DNA from: Opitutia bacterium UBA953
GTDB taxonomy: Bacteria; Verrucomicrobiota; Verrucomicrobiia; Opitutales; UBA953
DNA: 11,344 nucleotides
Direction: 5' to 3'
Assembly: GCA_002293125.1 (NCBI GenBank)
Contig: DBCR01000030.1
Coordinates: forward strand, 1 to 11,344
Shown here: positions 1 to 6,719 of the stretch, piece after piece
Numbering within the stretch: the first letter of the stretch is position 1
Layout of the letters: every line of letters begins with the position of its first letter
Notes under the pieces: model-generated
Seen by the model: only the letters and a program-made list of their open reading frames with translations
Database searches by the model: none
Told to the model about the DNA's origin: nothing
Position numbers and translations under genes: made by a program

Positions 1-77
1 ACCCCGGGACGGAGCTCGATGCGGGTCCGGTCGGCGAAGCTTTTGAATCCGTTGGCGACGATTTCCTTGAGGTACAT
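1..77 (-). CDS. smc: Chromosome segregation protein SMC, N-terminal fragment
   Basis: This is the first 25 codons of an SMC protein, cut by the left edge of the window. The translation begins MYLKEIVANGFKSFADRT and continues through IELRPG, which is the hallmark start of bacterial SMC: a first beta strand, the GFKSFAD motif, then the strand leading to the Walker A loop. The Walker A motif itself would lie just outside the window. SMC is the ATPase core of bacterial condensin; with ScpA and ScpB it compacts and helps separate chromosomes. The ATG (75-77) is the only sensible start because it coincides with the usual family N-terminus. No Shine-Dalgarno sequence precedes it. The gene is divergent from rpsU across about 150 bases. 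The assignment rests on a short piece, but the motif is very specific. Confidence 0.85.
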   Translation of the reverse strand, partial: MYLKEIVANGFKSFADRTRIELRPG

Positions 78-230
78 CGAGGGGTGAACCGCACGATTGC
101 CCTGCCCTACCCCCGCCGCAAGCGTCTAGTGCCCTCCGGAAGGCCCACTTATTCACGGCTTTAAATACACTTGGTTTCGGGGTTGACGAAAGGCCTCCCC
201 CCTTGTTCTTTCGACCCTCCAAACGCTCAC
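78..230. other. smc/rpsU divergent intergenic region
   Basis: This 153-base gap must contain the promoters for both smc (leftward) and rpsU (rightward). A TTGACG hexamer at 183-188 could be a -35 element for rpsU, but no good -10 hexamer lies 16-18 bases downstream. An AT-rich patch (161-167, TTAAATA) is the only other promoter-like stretch. The rpsU leader is pyrimidine-rich and holds CCTCC twice (around 195 and 216), which resembles the anti-Shine-Dalgarno sequence and not the Shine-Dalgarno itself. No RNA gene or terminator is seen here. Confidence 0.4.
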
Positions 231-431
231 ATGTCCGTAGAAATCAAGATCCGCAAAGGCGAGACCGTCGACAAGGCCCTCCGCCGCCTCAAGAAGAAGA
301 TCGACCGCGAAGGCATCATCAAGGACGCCCGCGCCAAGCGAGGCTTCGAGAAGCCGGCTGAACGCCGTCGTCGCAAGAAGAAGGTCAAGAAATTCGGCGC
401 CTACCTGCGCAAGAAGTGGGACAACGTCTAA
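231..431 (+). CDS. rpsU: 30S ribosomal protein bS21
   Basis: This encodes a 66-residue, strongly basic protein, MSVEIKIRKGETVDKALRRL at the start, followed by a KKKIDREGIIKDARAKRGFE segment and the basic PAERRRRKKKVKK tail typical of bS21. The protein binds the 30S platform near the 3' end of 16S rRNA and the anti-Shine-Dalgarno sequence and assists translation initiation. The length is normal for the family. The open frame extends 20 codons further upstream, but those residues look unlike any bS21 and the family start matches the ATG at 231. There is no Shine-Dalgarno sequence before it: the preceding bases are CCCTCCAAACGCTCAC. The gene stands alone, divergent from smc, and is closed by a strong terminator 24 bases after its stop. 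Confidence 0.95.
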   Translation: MSVEIKIRKGETVDKALRRLKKKIDREGIIKDARAKRGFEKPAERRRRKKKVKKFGAYLRKKWDNV

Positions 432-455
432 GCGTACGTCCTGAACCAAGCACCT

Positions 456-488
456 GAAGGCCCGTCATCGCGACGGGCCTTCTGCTTT
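456..488 (+). terminator. Rho-independent terminator of rpsU
   Basis: A perfect 11-bp stem (GAAGGCCCGTC at 456-466 pairing with GACGGGCCTTC at 472-482) with a 5-base loop is followed by TGCTTT. It lies 24 bases beyond the rpsU stop codon and opposes the terminator of glnN, so the two convergent units are insulated from each other. The U-tract is short but the stem is very stable. Confidence 0.85.
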
Positions 489-513
489 GGCGGGGTCACC
501 CGCCCGTCCGGGC

Positions 514-543
514 CACAAAAAGAGCCGAACCCGGAGGTTCGGC
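514..543 (-). terminator. Rho-independent terminator of glnN
   Basis: Read on the minus strand, an 8-bp GC-rich stem (GCCGAACC/GGTTCGGC, 524-543) with a 4-base loop is followed by CTCTTTTTGTGG (about 512-523). It begins 27 bases after the glnN stop codon, the expected place for an intrinsic terminator of that transcript. Confidence 0.85.
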
Positions 544-570
544 CCTTGGTCTCGGCAAAGCCGGTGAGGC

Positions 571-2727
571 TTAGCGGAGGAACAGCAGCTCCTGGTAGGA
601 CGGTAGCGGCCAGTATTCGTCGGCGACGATCTCTTCGAGGGAGTCGGCGGCGGCGCGGACCTTGAGCATGGCCGGAAGGACCTTGTCGCAGGAGTGCTTG
701 GCCTGGGCGTGCGTATCGGACTTGGTGACGTCGCGGGCGGAATCGAGGGCGGCGATGGCTGCGGCCAGTTCGTCGGCGAGGCCGATGACTTCCTTGCGGA
801 GCTTGCCACCGGACTTGGTCTTCTCGACCGGGGTCAGGTCAGCGGCGAACTTAAGGGCGGCCGGCAGGAGCAGGGTCTTGGCGATCTCGGAGACGAGCTT
901 CGACTCGGTGTTGATCGCGAGCACGTAGGAGTGCGTGTAGATCTCTTCGCGGGACTCGAGTTCGGCCTTGGAGAGGACGCCCTGGCGCTCAAAGACCTCG
1001 ATCGACGACTTGGAGACGATCTCGGGGAGAGCGTCAGGGGTCGTACAGAGGTTCTTGAGACCGCGCTTGGCGGCTTCCTTGTGCCACGCTTCGGAGTAGC
1101 CGTTGCCGTTGAAGATGATTCGGCCGTGCTTGGTGAGGATGTCCTTGAGGACGCTCTGGAGCGCGGAGTTGAAATCGGAGTTCTTTTTGAGGGCGGCGGC
1201 GAGTTCGTCGGCGAGCTTGTCGAGCGAGTCAGCCATGATCGTGTTAAGCACGGTCAGGGGGCCGGCGACCGAGAAGGCCGAGCCGACGGCGCGGAACTCG
1301 AACTTGTTACCGGTGAAGGCGAACGGGCTCGTGCGGTTACGGTCACCAGCATCCTTCGGGAGGACGGGCAGCGTGTCGACGCCGAGGGTCATGTGACCAC
1401 CCTTGCGTGAGGACGAAGCAGAGCCGCTCTTCTTCACCTGCTCGATGACTTCGTTGAGCATGTCGCCCAGGTAGATCGAGATGATGGCAGGAGGAGCTTC
1501 GTTGGCGCCGAGGCGATGGTCGTTGCCGGCCGAAGCGACGGAAGCGCGGAGCAGGCCTTGGTGAAGGTCCACGGCGCGGATCACCGCGGAGCAGAAGGTG
1601 AGGAACTGGGCGTTCTCGTGCGGGTTGTGGCCGGGCTCGAGGAGGTTGCCGACGCCGGCGCCACCGATCGACCAGTTGACGTGCTTACCGGAGCCGTTGA
1701 CGCCCGCGAAAGGCTTCTCGGCGAGCAGGCAGACGAAGCCGTGCTTGGTGGCGACGCGGCGGAGCAGCGTCATCGTGAGCATCTGGTGGTCATGCGCGAC
1801 GTTGGCGGATTCGTAGATCGGAGCCACTTCGTACTGGGCCGGAGCTACTTCGTTGTGGCGGGTCTTGATCGGGATACCGAGTTTGAAGCACTCGCGTTCG
1901 GTTTCCATCATGCAGGCGAGCACGCGATCAGGGATGGTGCCGAAGTACTGGTCTTCGAACTCCTGGCCCTTGGCCGGCTTGGCGCCGAAGAGGGAGCGAC
2001 CGCAGGTGTAGAGGTCGGGACGGAGATGGAAGAGGCGGGAGTCGATCAGGAAGTACTCCTGCTCAGGGCCGCAAGAAGCGGAGATGTAGCCGTGCTTCTT
2101 GCCGAAGAGCGCGAGCACGCGGGTAGCGGCCTTGTTGACGGCAGCCATCGAGCGGAGGAGCGGGGTCTTCTTGTCGAGGGCTTCGCCCTTCCACGAGACG
2201 AAGGCAGTCGGGATGCAGAGCGTGGAGCCGTTCTCGGTGTCGAAGATGTAGGCCGGGGAGGTGACGTCCCAAGCGGTGTAACCGCGGGCTTCGAAGGTGG
2301 AGCGGAGACCGCCGTTCGGGAAGGAGGAAGCGTCGGGCTCGGCCTGGATCAGCGCCTTGCCGGAGAACTGGGCGAGGGTGCCGTTGCCGTTAGGCTCGAA
2401 GAAGGTGTCGTGCTTCTCGGCGGTGAAGCCGGTGAGCGGATAGAAGACGTGAGCGTAGTGCGTTGCACCGCACTCGAGCGCCCAATCCTTGATGGCGGCG
2501 GCGACGACGTCGGCGGCAGCGGCATCAAGCTTGATACCGGCTTCGATGCTGGCCTTGAGGGACTTGAAGACTTCCTTCGGGAGGCGCTTCTCCATCTTAT
2601 CGAGGGAGAAGACATTCTGGCCGTAGATCAGATCGATCTTCTCATTACGGAAGTCGAAGCTGCCCTGGAGGCGAGGCTGAGAAGCAATCGCCTCGATGGC
2701 GTTGCGGCGGGCTGGGTTGGTGCTCAT
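571..2727 (-). CDS. glnN: Glutamine synthetase type III
   Basis: A 718-residue glutamine synthetase of the GSIII class, which makes glutamine from glutamate, ammonia and ATP in the cytoplasm. Its length fits GSIII (about 700-730 residues) and excludes GSI and GSII (about 350-470). The GSIII N-terminal domain covers roughly the first 170 residues. The catalytic core then shows CGPEQEYFLID (219-229, metal-ligand glutamates E222/E224), KTRHNEVAPAQYEVAP (288-303, E293 and E300), GSGKHVNWS (345-353, H349), AGNDHRLGANEAPPA (400-414) and NRTSPFAFTGNKFEFR (464-479). The C-terminus ends in the class-typical WPLPSYQELLF. The ATG at 2725-2727 is the first in frame and gives a normal GSIII N-terminus; no Shine-Dalgarno is visible. 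A sigma-54 type promoter and a terminator bracket it as a single-gene unit, suggesting control by nitrogen status. No P-II or amt gene is adjacent. Confidence 0.97.
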   Translation of the reverse strand: MSTNPARRNAIEAIASQPRLQGSFDFRNEKIDLIYGQNVFSLDKMEKRLPKEVFKSLKASIEAGIKLDAAAADVVAAAIKDWALECGATHYAHVFYPLTGFTAEKHDTFFEPNGNGTLAQFSGKALIQAEPDASSFPNGGLRSTFEARGYTAWDVTSPAYIFDTENGSTLCIPTAFVSWKGEALDKKTPLLRSMAAVNKAATRVLALFGKKHGYISASCGPEQEYFLIDSRLFHLRPDLYTCGRSLFGAKPAKGQEFEDQYFGTIPDRVLACMMETERECFKLGIPIKTRHNEVAPAQYEVAPIYESANVAHDHQMLTMTLLRRVATKHGFVCLLAEKPFAGVNGSGKHVNWSIGGAGVGNLLEPGHNPHENAQFLTFCSAVIRAVDLHQGLLRASVASAGNDHRLGANEAPPAIISIYLGDMLNEVIEQVKKSGSASSSRKGGHMTLGVDTLPVLPKDAGDRNRTSPFAFTGNKFEFRAVGSAFSVAGPLTVLNTIMADSLDKLADELAAALKKNSDFNSALQSVLKDILTKHGRIIFNGNGYSEAWHKEAAKRGLKNLCTTPDALPEIVSKSSIEVFERQGVLSKAELESREEIYTHSYVLAINTESKLVSEIAKTLLLPAALKFAADLTPVEKTKSGGKLRKEVIGLADELAAAIAALDSARDVTKSDTHAQAKHSCDKVLPAMLKVRAAADSLEEIVADEYWPLPSYQELLFLR

Positions 2728-2771
2728 TGATTGGGGGATTGGAAAGGTGTTTAATTACCAGCAATTTCAAA

Positions 2772-2786
2772 GCACCCACTGTGCCA
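2772..2786 (-). promoter_or_regulatory. Sigma-54 (RpoN) promoter of glnN
   Basis: On the minus strand the sequence reads TGGCAC-AGTGG-GTGC, against the sigma-54 consensus TGGCAC-N5-TTGC. The essential GG (-24) and GC (-12) are both present with exact spacing, and only one core base differs. Transcription would start near 2760, leaving a leader of about 32 bases before the glnN ATG. Sigma-54 control of glutamine synthetase genes is well established in other bacteria. No rival sigma-70 promoter was found in this gap. The activator that would be required is not encoded in this window. Confidence 0.7.
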
Positions 2787-2824
2787 CGGTTCAATAGGTA
2801 ACCATTCACAGGGGGTTTTGTGCT

Positions 2825-2854
2825 TTTTTAGACAATAGTGACTATTTTTAGGCA
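2825..2854 (-). repeat. Candidate activator site: 20-bp-spaced direct repeat with embedded palindrome
   Basis: On the plus strand TTTTTAGACA (2825-2834) and TTTTTAGGCA (2845-2854) match at 9 of 10 positions and start exactly 20 bp apart, that is, two helical turns. Between and partly overlapping them lies a 13-bp inverted repeat, AATAGT-G-ACTATT (2834-2846). The element sits about 65-94 bp upstream of the predicted glnN sigma-54 transcription start, where enhancer-binding activators commonly bind. It does not match the classical NtrC site. The role is inferred; the repeat is directly visible. Confidence 0.45.
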
Positions 2855-2866
2855 AAACCGCCCTGC

Positions 2867-3877
2867 TCACTTCCAGACATAGGTCGTCCGCAGGAAATAG
2901 GCAGTGTCCGTCTTCACTTGGGTTGGGAGGGGTTTGGACCTGTAGTCGTTAGACACCCCCACTCTCAAAGAAAGCGGCCCGGCGTTCCGCAGCACATTGA
3001 GACTCGTCTCGTGACGGACGTAGAAGTCACCAGTCGTCAGGAATGAGGGCACGAAATTGAGCGAAGTGTCCCAGACCGCCCATCCGAGCTCGCGCGAGAA
3101 CACCAGGCCGATATCCGCCGAAGGCGCGGACAAGGATGATTGGCTTGGCGAAGCGTACTGCTCGAAACGGTGCGCCAGACCGAGCCGTGCGTCGAGCTTG
3201 CCCTTGCCATCGGTATGTAAGCGGAAGCCCCAACCAGCCGCGTTCACGGAGAAGAAGTCGATCAGGCGGGCATTATCATAACCGGTATCACTGCGCGCGT
3301 ACCAGAAGACCACGTCGGTCGGATTGGTCTCATAGGAAACCGTGGCATGCAGGTCGTCGGCGGAAGCCAAATTGCCCGACTCGGCGCGCAAAAGCCGCAC
3401 GCCGGCGATCACGGTGTCAGCCTTGGTCACGCCCTTGGCCGAAAAGCCAGCGCTGAAGCCAGACCCCGTGACGACGCCGTTGCGGCCCGAGACATCGACG
3501 TCGGCCTGCGTGGTCCATTGGCGGGCCCCGGCGATGTCCGCGGGGCGCAGAGACGGATCGCGCCATAGCTCCAAGTCGATGTCCAGCGGACTGGTCTCCA
3601 GCCCGCCTCGTGAAGCCACGCGGCCACCGGCGGCGTTAGCTGGGCCGCGTGACACCACGCCGCCGGAGCTGACCAGCACGGCATCATCAGTGACAAAGGA
3701 TTCGACCAGCGCCAACGACAGGCGCTGCACATTGGCCTCGCCGAGCGCTGGCACACGCATCTCGAGCACGCCGGAGGCGATGCGTTCGATACGGCCTTTC
3801 AGGAAAGTGCCGTCCTTCATCGTGACGGTGTCCGCCAGGCACGAGACGGTTAGAAGCAGAAGCAACAAGGCCTTCAT
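2867..3877 (-). CDS. Secreted DUF481-like outer-membrane protein
   Basis: A 336-residue exported protein of unknown exact role. Residues 1-15 form a signal peptide (MKALLLLLLTVSCLA) with a cleavage site near 15-16. Residues 16-66 (DTVTMKDGTFLKGRIERI onward) look like a small beta module of the kind that recurs in envelope proteins with a K-DG-x-x-x-G pattern. A low-complexity Gly/Ser/Arg linker (about 70-95) follows. From about 120 onward the chain is rich in alternating beta strands (QADVDVSGRNGVVTGSGFSAG, then KADTVIAGVR), the pattern of DUF481/YdiY salt-induced outer-membrane proteins, probably a beta barrel; it ends in TTYVWK. The ATG at 3875-3877 gives the intact signal peptide. It is divergent from hemG with 66 bases between starts and has no clear terminator of its own. 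The family call is moderate because it rests on pattern and not on a hallmark motif. Confidence 0.65.
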   Translation of the reverse strand: MKALLLLLLTVSCLADTVTMKDGTFLKGRIERIASGVLEMRVPALGEANVQRLSLALVESFVTDDAVLVSSGGVVSRGPANAAGGRVASRGGLETSPLDIDLELWRDPSLRPADIAGARQWTTQADVDVSGRNGVVTGSGFSAGFSAKGVTKADTVIAGVRLLRAESGNLASADDLHATVSYETNPTDVVFWYARSDTGYDNARLIDFFSVNAAGWGFRLHTDGKGKLDARLGLAHRFEQYASPSQSSLSAPSADIGLVFSRELGWAVWDTSLNFVPSFLTTGDFYVRHETSLNVLRNAGPLSLRVGVSNDYRSKPLPTQVKTDTAYFLRTTYVWK

Positions 3878-3904
3878 GGGTGAATAGACAGTCGCAAGGA
3901 CGCA

Positions 3905-3917
3905 GGGTTGCCAACCC
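3905..3917. promoter_or_regulatory. 13-bp inverted repeat in the divergent promoter region
   Basis: GGGTTG-C-CAACCC is a perfect inverted repeat of 6-bp arms around one base. It overlaps the -35 hexamer of the hemG promoter (TTGCCA, 3908-3913) and offers a similar TTGGCA on the other strand toward the DUF481-like gene. It may be an operator serving both genes or simply two overlapping -35 elements. Confidence 0.35.
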
Positions 3918-3937
3918 TATCGATCGCCCTCGATAAT
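3908..3937 (+). promoter_or_regulatory. Sigma-70 type promoter of hemG, probably giving a leaderless mRNA
   Basis: TTGCCA (3908-3913, 5/6 to the -35 consensus) and GATAAT (3932-3937, 5/6 to the -10 consensus) are separated by 18 bp. Transcription normally starts 6-8 bases after the -10, which here is the A of the ATG at 3944. The transcript would therefore start at or next to the initiation codon, without a leader. Confidence 0.6.
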
Positions 3938-3943
3938 GGGGCC

Positions 3944-5287
3944 ATGGTGCTCGACGCAGTCATACTCGGAGCCGGACCAGCCGGATTGGCCGTCGCCCAC
4001 GCCATGACCCGCGCCGGTGCGAAGGTGAAAGTCATCGAGCCCGCCGCCCGAGTCGGCGGATCCATCCGGACGGTCCGCGAAGGCGGGTGGGTGGTGGAAA
4101 CCGGTCCCAACACCCTTCAACTCGAAGGCGAAGGCGACGAGACACTACTCGCCACATACGGCTTGGCGGAGGCCACGCAAACCGCGGACATGCGAGCGGC
4201 TAAGCGCTTCATCTATGCCCACGGCAAACTCCACGGCTTCGGCGGTAATCCGCTCGCGATTCTCACATCCAGCCTCCTGAGCTGTTCCGGAAAACTCCGC
4301 CTGCTCTCCGAACCCTTCCGGACGAAGGGCGGCCCAGTGGGCGAGACCGTCGAAGGATTTGCCTCCCGTCGCTTCGGCCCCGAGGCCGCCGCGATGCTCA
4401 TGGATCCGGTGGTCAACGGCGTCCATGCGGGAGACCCATCGAAACTGGTGATGGCGGACTGCTTCCCCCGTATCCACGCCCTCGAACAGGAATACGGCTC
4501 CGTACTCCGTGGCCTGCGGCGCGCACCCAAGGTGACGCGTAAAGTCGTCGGATTTCCTCACGGAATGCAGCAGCTGGCCGACGCAATGGCGGCGACAATC
4601 GGAGAAGGAAATGTGCACCTCCGCAGCGTCGCCACGCAGATCCGCCGCGACGCCAAAGGGTGGAACGTCGCCTGGCGGAATGCCGACGGCATCGAGCAAG
4701 GGGCCTGCGCTAAACACCTGATCGTGACCGCACCCCATTGGCATTGGGCTTCCCTCCCCTTCGACGAGTCCGTCACCCGCCTGTTACGCGACTGGGAGAA
4801 CGCATCCGTACCAGCCGTAACTGTCGTCGCCCGTGGCTATGCCCTCGCCGATGTCCCGCATCCACTAGACGGCTTTGGCTACCTCACACCAGGTGCCGAG
4901 AAACGCGACGTCCTCGGCTGCCTTTTCCCGACGTCGGTCCTGCCGGCCCGCGCACCCGCAGGCCACGCCCTGCTCTGCTGTTTCATCGGCGGCGCCCGAC
5001 GACCTGACCTGGCCGCTTTGTCCGACGAAGCCTTAAGCAAGATCGTCGACGAAGAACTCGCCGGGACGCTCGGCATCAAGGCGGCACCGCACAAGGAGTG
5101 GATTCAGCGCTGGGAACGGGCCATCCCGCAATACGATGTCGGCCAACGGCGCCGCGAAGATGCGCTCACCCAAGCCGAAGCCGCGCACCCCGGTCTCCAT
5201 TTCCATGGGGCATTCCGTGGCGGCATCGCTCTGATGCACGTCATCCGGACCGGAGACGCCCTCGGTCGAGCCTTGGCTAAAGGTTAA
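3944..5287 (+). CDS. hemG: Protoporphyrinogen/coproporphyrinogen oxidase (FAD-dependent)
   Basis: A 447-residue flavoprotein of the HemG/HemY (PPOX) family that oxidises protoporphyrinogen IX, or coproporphyrinogen III in the coproporphyrin route, late in haem synthesis. The N-terminal FAD-binding fold shows GAGPAG (9-14), E32 at the end of the second strand, RVGGSIRT (36-43) and ETGPNTLQ (52-59). The family segment FASRRFGPEAAAMLMDPVVNG (139-159) with HAGDPSKL and FPRIHALEQEYGS follows. The C-terminus has the IPQYDVG motif (394-400) and PGLHFHGAFRGGIALMHVI (416-434), the second flavin contact. An in-frame TTG at 3908 preceded by AAGGA would add 12 residues, but they have no family counterpart and the TTG coincides with the -35 element. 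The ATG is preferred. Its stop overlaps the stop of the convergent transporter. No other haem gene is nearby. Older literature calls this enzyme HemY. The choice of substrate cannot be decided here. Confidence 0.92.
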   Translation: MVLDAVILGAGPAGLAVAHAMTRAGAKVKVIEPAARVGGSIRTVREGGWVVETGPNTLQLEGEGDETLLATYGLAEATQTADMRAAKRFIYAHGKLHGFGGNPLAILTSSLLSCSGKLRLLSEPFRTKGGPVGETVEGFASRRFGPEAAAMLMDPVVNGVHAGDPSKLVMADCFPRIHALEQEYGSVLRGLRRAPKVTRKVVGFPHGMQQLADAMAATIGEGNVHLRSVATQIRRDAKGWNVAWRNADGIEQGACAKHLIVTAPHWHWASLPFDESVTRLLRDWENASVPAVTVVARGYALADVPHPLDGFGYLTPGAEKRDVLGCLFPTSVLPARAPAGHALLCCFIGGARRPDLAALSDEALSKIVDEELAGTLGIKAAPHKEWIQRWERAIPQYDVGQRRREDALTQAEAAHPGLHFHGAFRGGIALMHVIRTGDALGRALAKG

Positions 5288-6636
5288 GCCTTCAACCCCT
5301 CGGATTCCGGGTCAGGCAGACCACGGACGACCCAGATTGCAGGCAACATCAGCAATGCACCGCCGATGTAGACCCAGAAGTGAGAACCGAAGTGGAAATA
5401 TAAAAGCGCCGCGGTGACGGGTCCGATGACGCGCGCCAGTGAGCCAGCCGAGCGCAGGATGCCGAGATTACGCCCCTGCTCGGAGGCGTCGGAGTAGAGC
5501 GAGACGAGTGCCGACACGCTCGGTAGGATCAAGCCCGTCGCAAAGGAGATCAGGCCCAGTCCAAGATAGAAGGTCGTCTCGGACCAGGCAGGGGAAGGGG
5601 TGCCAGTGGCCGGCGTCGGAATCAACGCGACGCAGACGAACGCGACGGAGGCGATTAGCATCCCCAGCATGATGACTTTACGCTGCCCCAGTCGCTTGAC
5701 GAGCTGACGGGCGAGGCCTTGGGCGAAGATCATACAGGCTCCGTTGAAAAGGAAGAGCCACGCATTGTCGCGCGGGCTGTAGACGAACAGCGCGAAGGTC
5801 AGGAACACGATCGTGTTCTCCATGCCAGTGAAGGCGACCTGGTAAACGAGGTTGGCGAACGAAGTACGGCGGACGGCGGAAGAACGAACCGTGGCGAGAT
5901 CGAAGACCGAAGGCCGCTTGGCATCGGCGGCGGCGCGGCGTTCGGGCGCGAGCGTCTCCGGGAAGAACTTCACGACCAGCAGGAAATTGAGCAGGGCGAG
6001 CGAAGCGGCGATGGCGGCAGGAACGGAGAAAGGGTTCAGGCCGAAAGAGCCGGCCACCGGGCCGTGGGCGAATTGCGCCGAAGAGGCGAGGCCGCCGATG
6101 ACGGGGCCGAAGACGAAGCCGAGTCCGATCGCGATGCCGACGACGGCCATGCCCTTCGTGCGCTCCTTCTCGTCGGTGATGTCCGCGGCCGCCGCGCTGG
6201 CGACAGCGATATTACCCGCCATCATACCCGAGACGAGACGCGTCAAGACCACGACCCAGAATTGGGCGGCGAAGATCCAGAGAAGATAGGAAAGGGCATT
6301 GCCGGCCAAGGTGATGGTCAGGATGCGACGGCGTCCCAACCGGTCGGATAACGCGCCCCAGATCGGCGAGAAGACAAACTGCAGCAAAGAGTACAGGGTG
6401 CTCAGCAAGCCTCCGAAAAGGACCGTCTTCTTGAAGACCGTGTCGCCACCCATCCATTCGGCCGCCGAATTCAGAGAGCCAATCAGCGTGCCAGCGGAGC
6501 CTTCAGTCCGGATATAGTGGTCGAGTAAATGGGGGAACAGCGGGATGATGATGCTGAAGCCCACGATATCCATGAACACGGTCAGGAAGATGAGCCCGAG
6601 GGTGCGACGCTGGGTGGAGGCGACTGGGGCGGACAT
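5284..6636 (-). CDS. Tet-like MFS drug/metabolite efflux transporter
   Basis: A 450-residue major facilitator protein with about 12 membrane helices, of the DHA1 drug:proton antiporter type close to TetA/TCR1. Helix 1 carries MDIVGFSIIIPLFP (22-35), as in TetA (MDxxGxGxxxPxxP). Motif A, GALSDRLGRRR (94-104), lies in the loop between helices 2 and 3. R133 in helix 4 (LTRLVSGMMAGNIA) and a motif-C-like GIAIGLGFVFGPVIGG (167-182) in helix 5 support antiport. A long central loop (about 225-260) separates the halves. The first periplasmic loop (about 40-75) is some 20-25 residues longer than in TetA. The substrate cannot be inferred. A GTG at 6702 would add 22 residues unlike the family, so the ATG at 6634-6636 is chosen. 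The gene is divergent from the DUF362-like gene and overlaps the hemG stop by 4 bases. Confidence 0.88.
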   Translation of the reverse strand: MSAPVASTQRRTLGLIFLTVFMDIVGFSIIIPLFPHLLDHYIRTEGSAGTLIGSLNSAAEWMGGDTVFKKTVLFGGLLSTLYSLLQFVFSPIWGALSDRLGRRRILTITLAGNALSYLLWIFAAQFWVVVLTRLVSGMMAGNIAVASAAAADITDEKERTKGMAVVGIAIGLGFVFGPVIGGLASSAQFAHGPVAGSFGLNPFSVPAAIAASLALLNFLLVVKFFPETLAPERRAAADAKRPSVFDLATVRSSAVRRTSFANLVYQVAFTGMENTIVFLTFALFVYSPRDNAWLFLFNGACMIFAQGLARQLVKRLGQRKVIMLGMLIASVAFVCVALIPTPATGTPSPAWSETTFYLGLGLISFATGLILPSVSALVSLYSDASEQGRNLGILRSAGSLARVIGPVTAALLYFHFGSHFWVYIGGALLMLPAIWVVRGLPDPESEGLKA

Positions 6637-6638
6637 GA

Positions 6639-6653
6639 GCCCCAAGATGGGGC
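6639..6653. repeat. Perfect 6-bp inverted repeat beside the transporter start
   Basis: GCCCCA-AGA-TGGGGC lies two bases upstream of the transporter ATG in the 83-base divergent gap. As RNA it would form a short hairpin abutting the start codon; as DNA it could be an operator. No regulator gene is adjacent, and the element is short enough to be chance in GC-rich DNA. Confidence 0.3.
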
Positions 6654-6719
6654 ACTTGCCGACCTGCGCAAACAAAACAGCGGCTTGCGAAGGCTGGCCC
6701 ACGGGGAGAAGATAAGCTT

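Noticed and set aside
694..2730. Long plus-strand open frames (694-1410, 1516-2730) opposite glnN
   Set aside because: They are the complementary frame of a strongly codon-biased GC-rich gene; the translations are Glu/Gly/Val/Arg-rich with no recognisable domain, and glnN is unambiguous.
2807..2829. Plus-strand hairpin CACA...TGTG followed by CTTTTTT upstream of glnN
   Set aside because: The stem is only 4 bp and there is no plus-strand gene to terminate; the T-run is better explained as part of the repeat element.
3908..3943. TTG start for hemG with AAGGA at 3896-3900 spaced 7 bases away
   Set aside because: The Shine-Dalgarno spacing is good, but the extra 12 residues have no family counterpart and the TTG is the -35 hexamer of a strong promoter. 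Kept as an open alternative.
4145..4744. 199-codon minus-strand frame inside hemG, and a 210-codon plus-strand frame (5719-6351) inside the transporter gene
   Set aside because: Both lie wholly inside well-recognised genes and show no family features.
6637..6702. GTG start at 6702 adding 22 residues to the transporter
   Set aside because: The added residues are unlike MFS N-termini, no Shine-Dalgarno precedes the GTG, and the ATG at 6636 gives the usual short cytoplasmic tail before helix 1.
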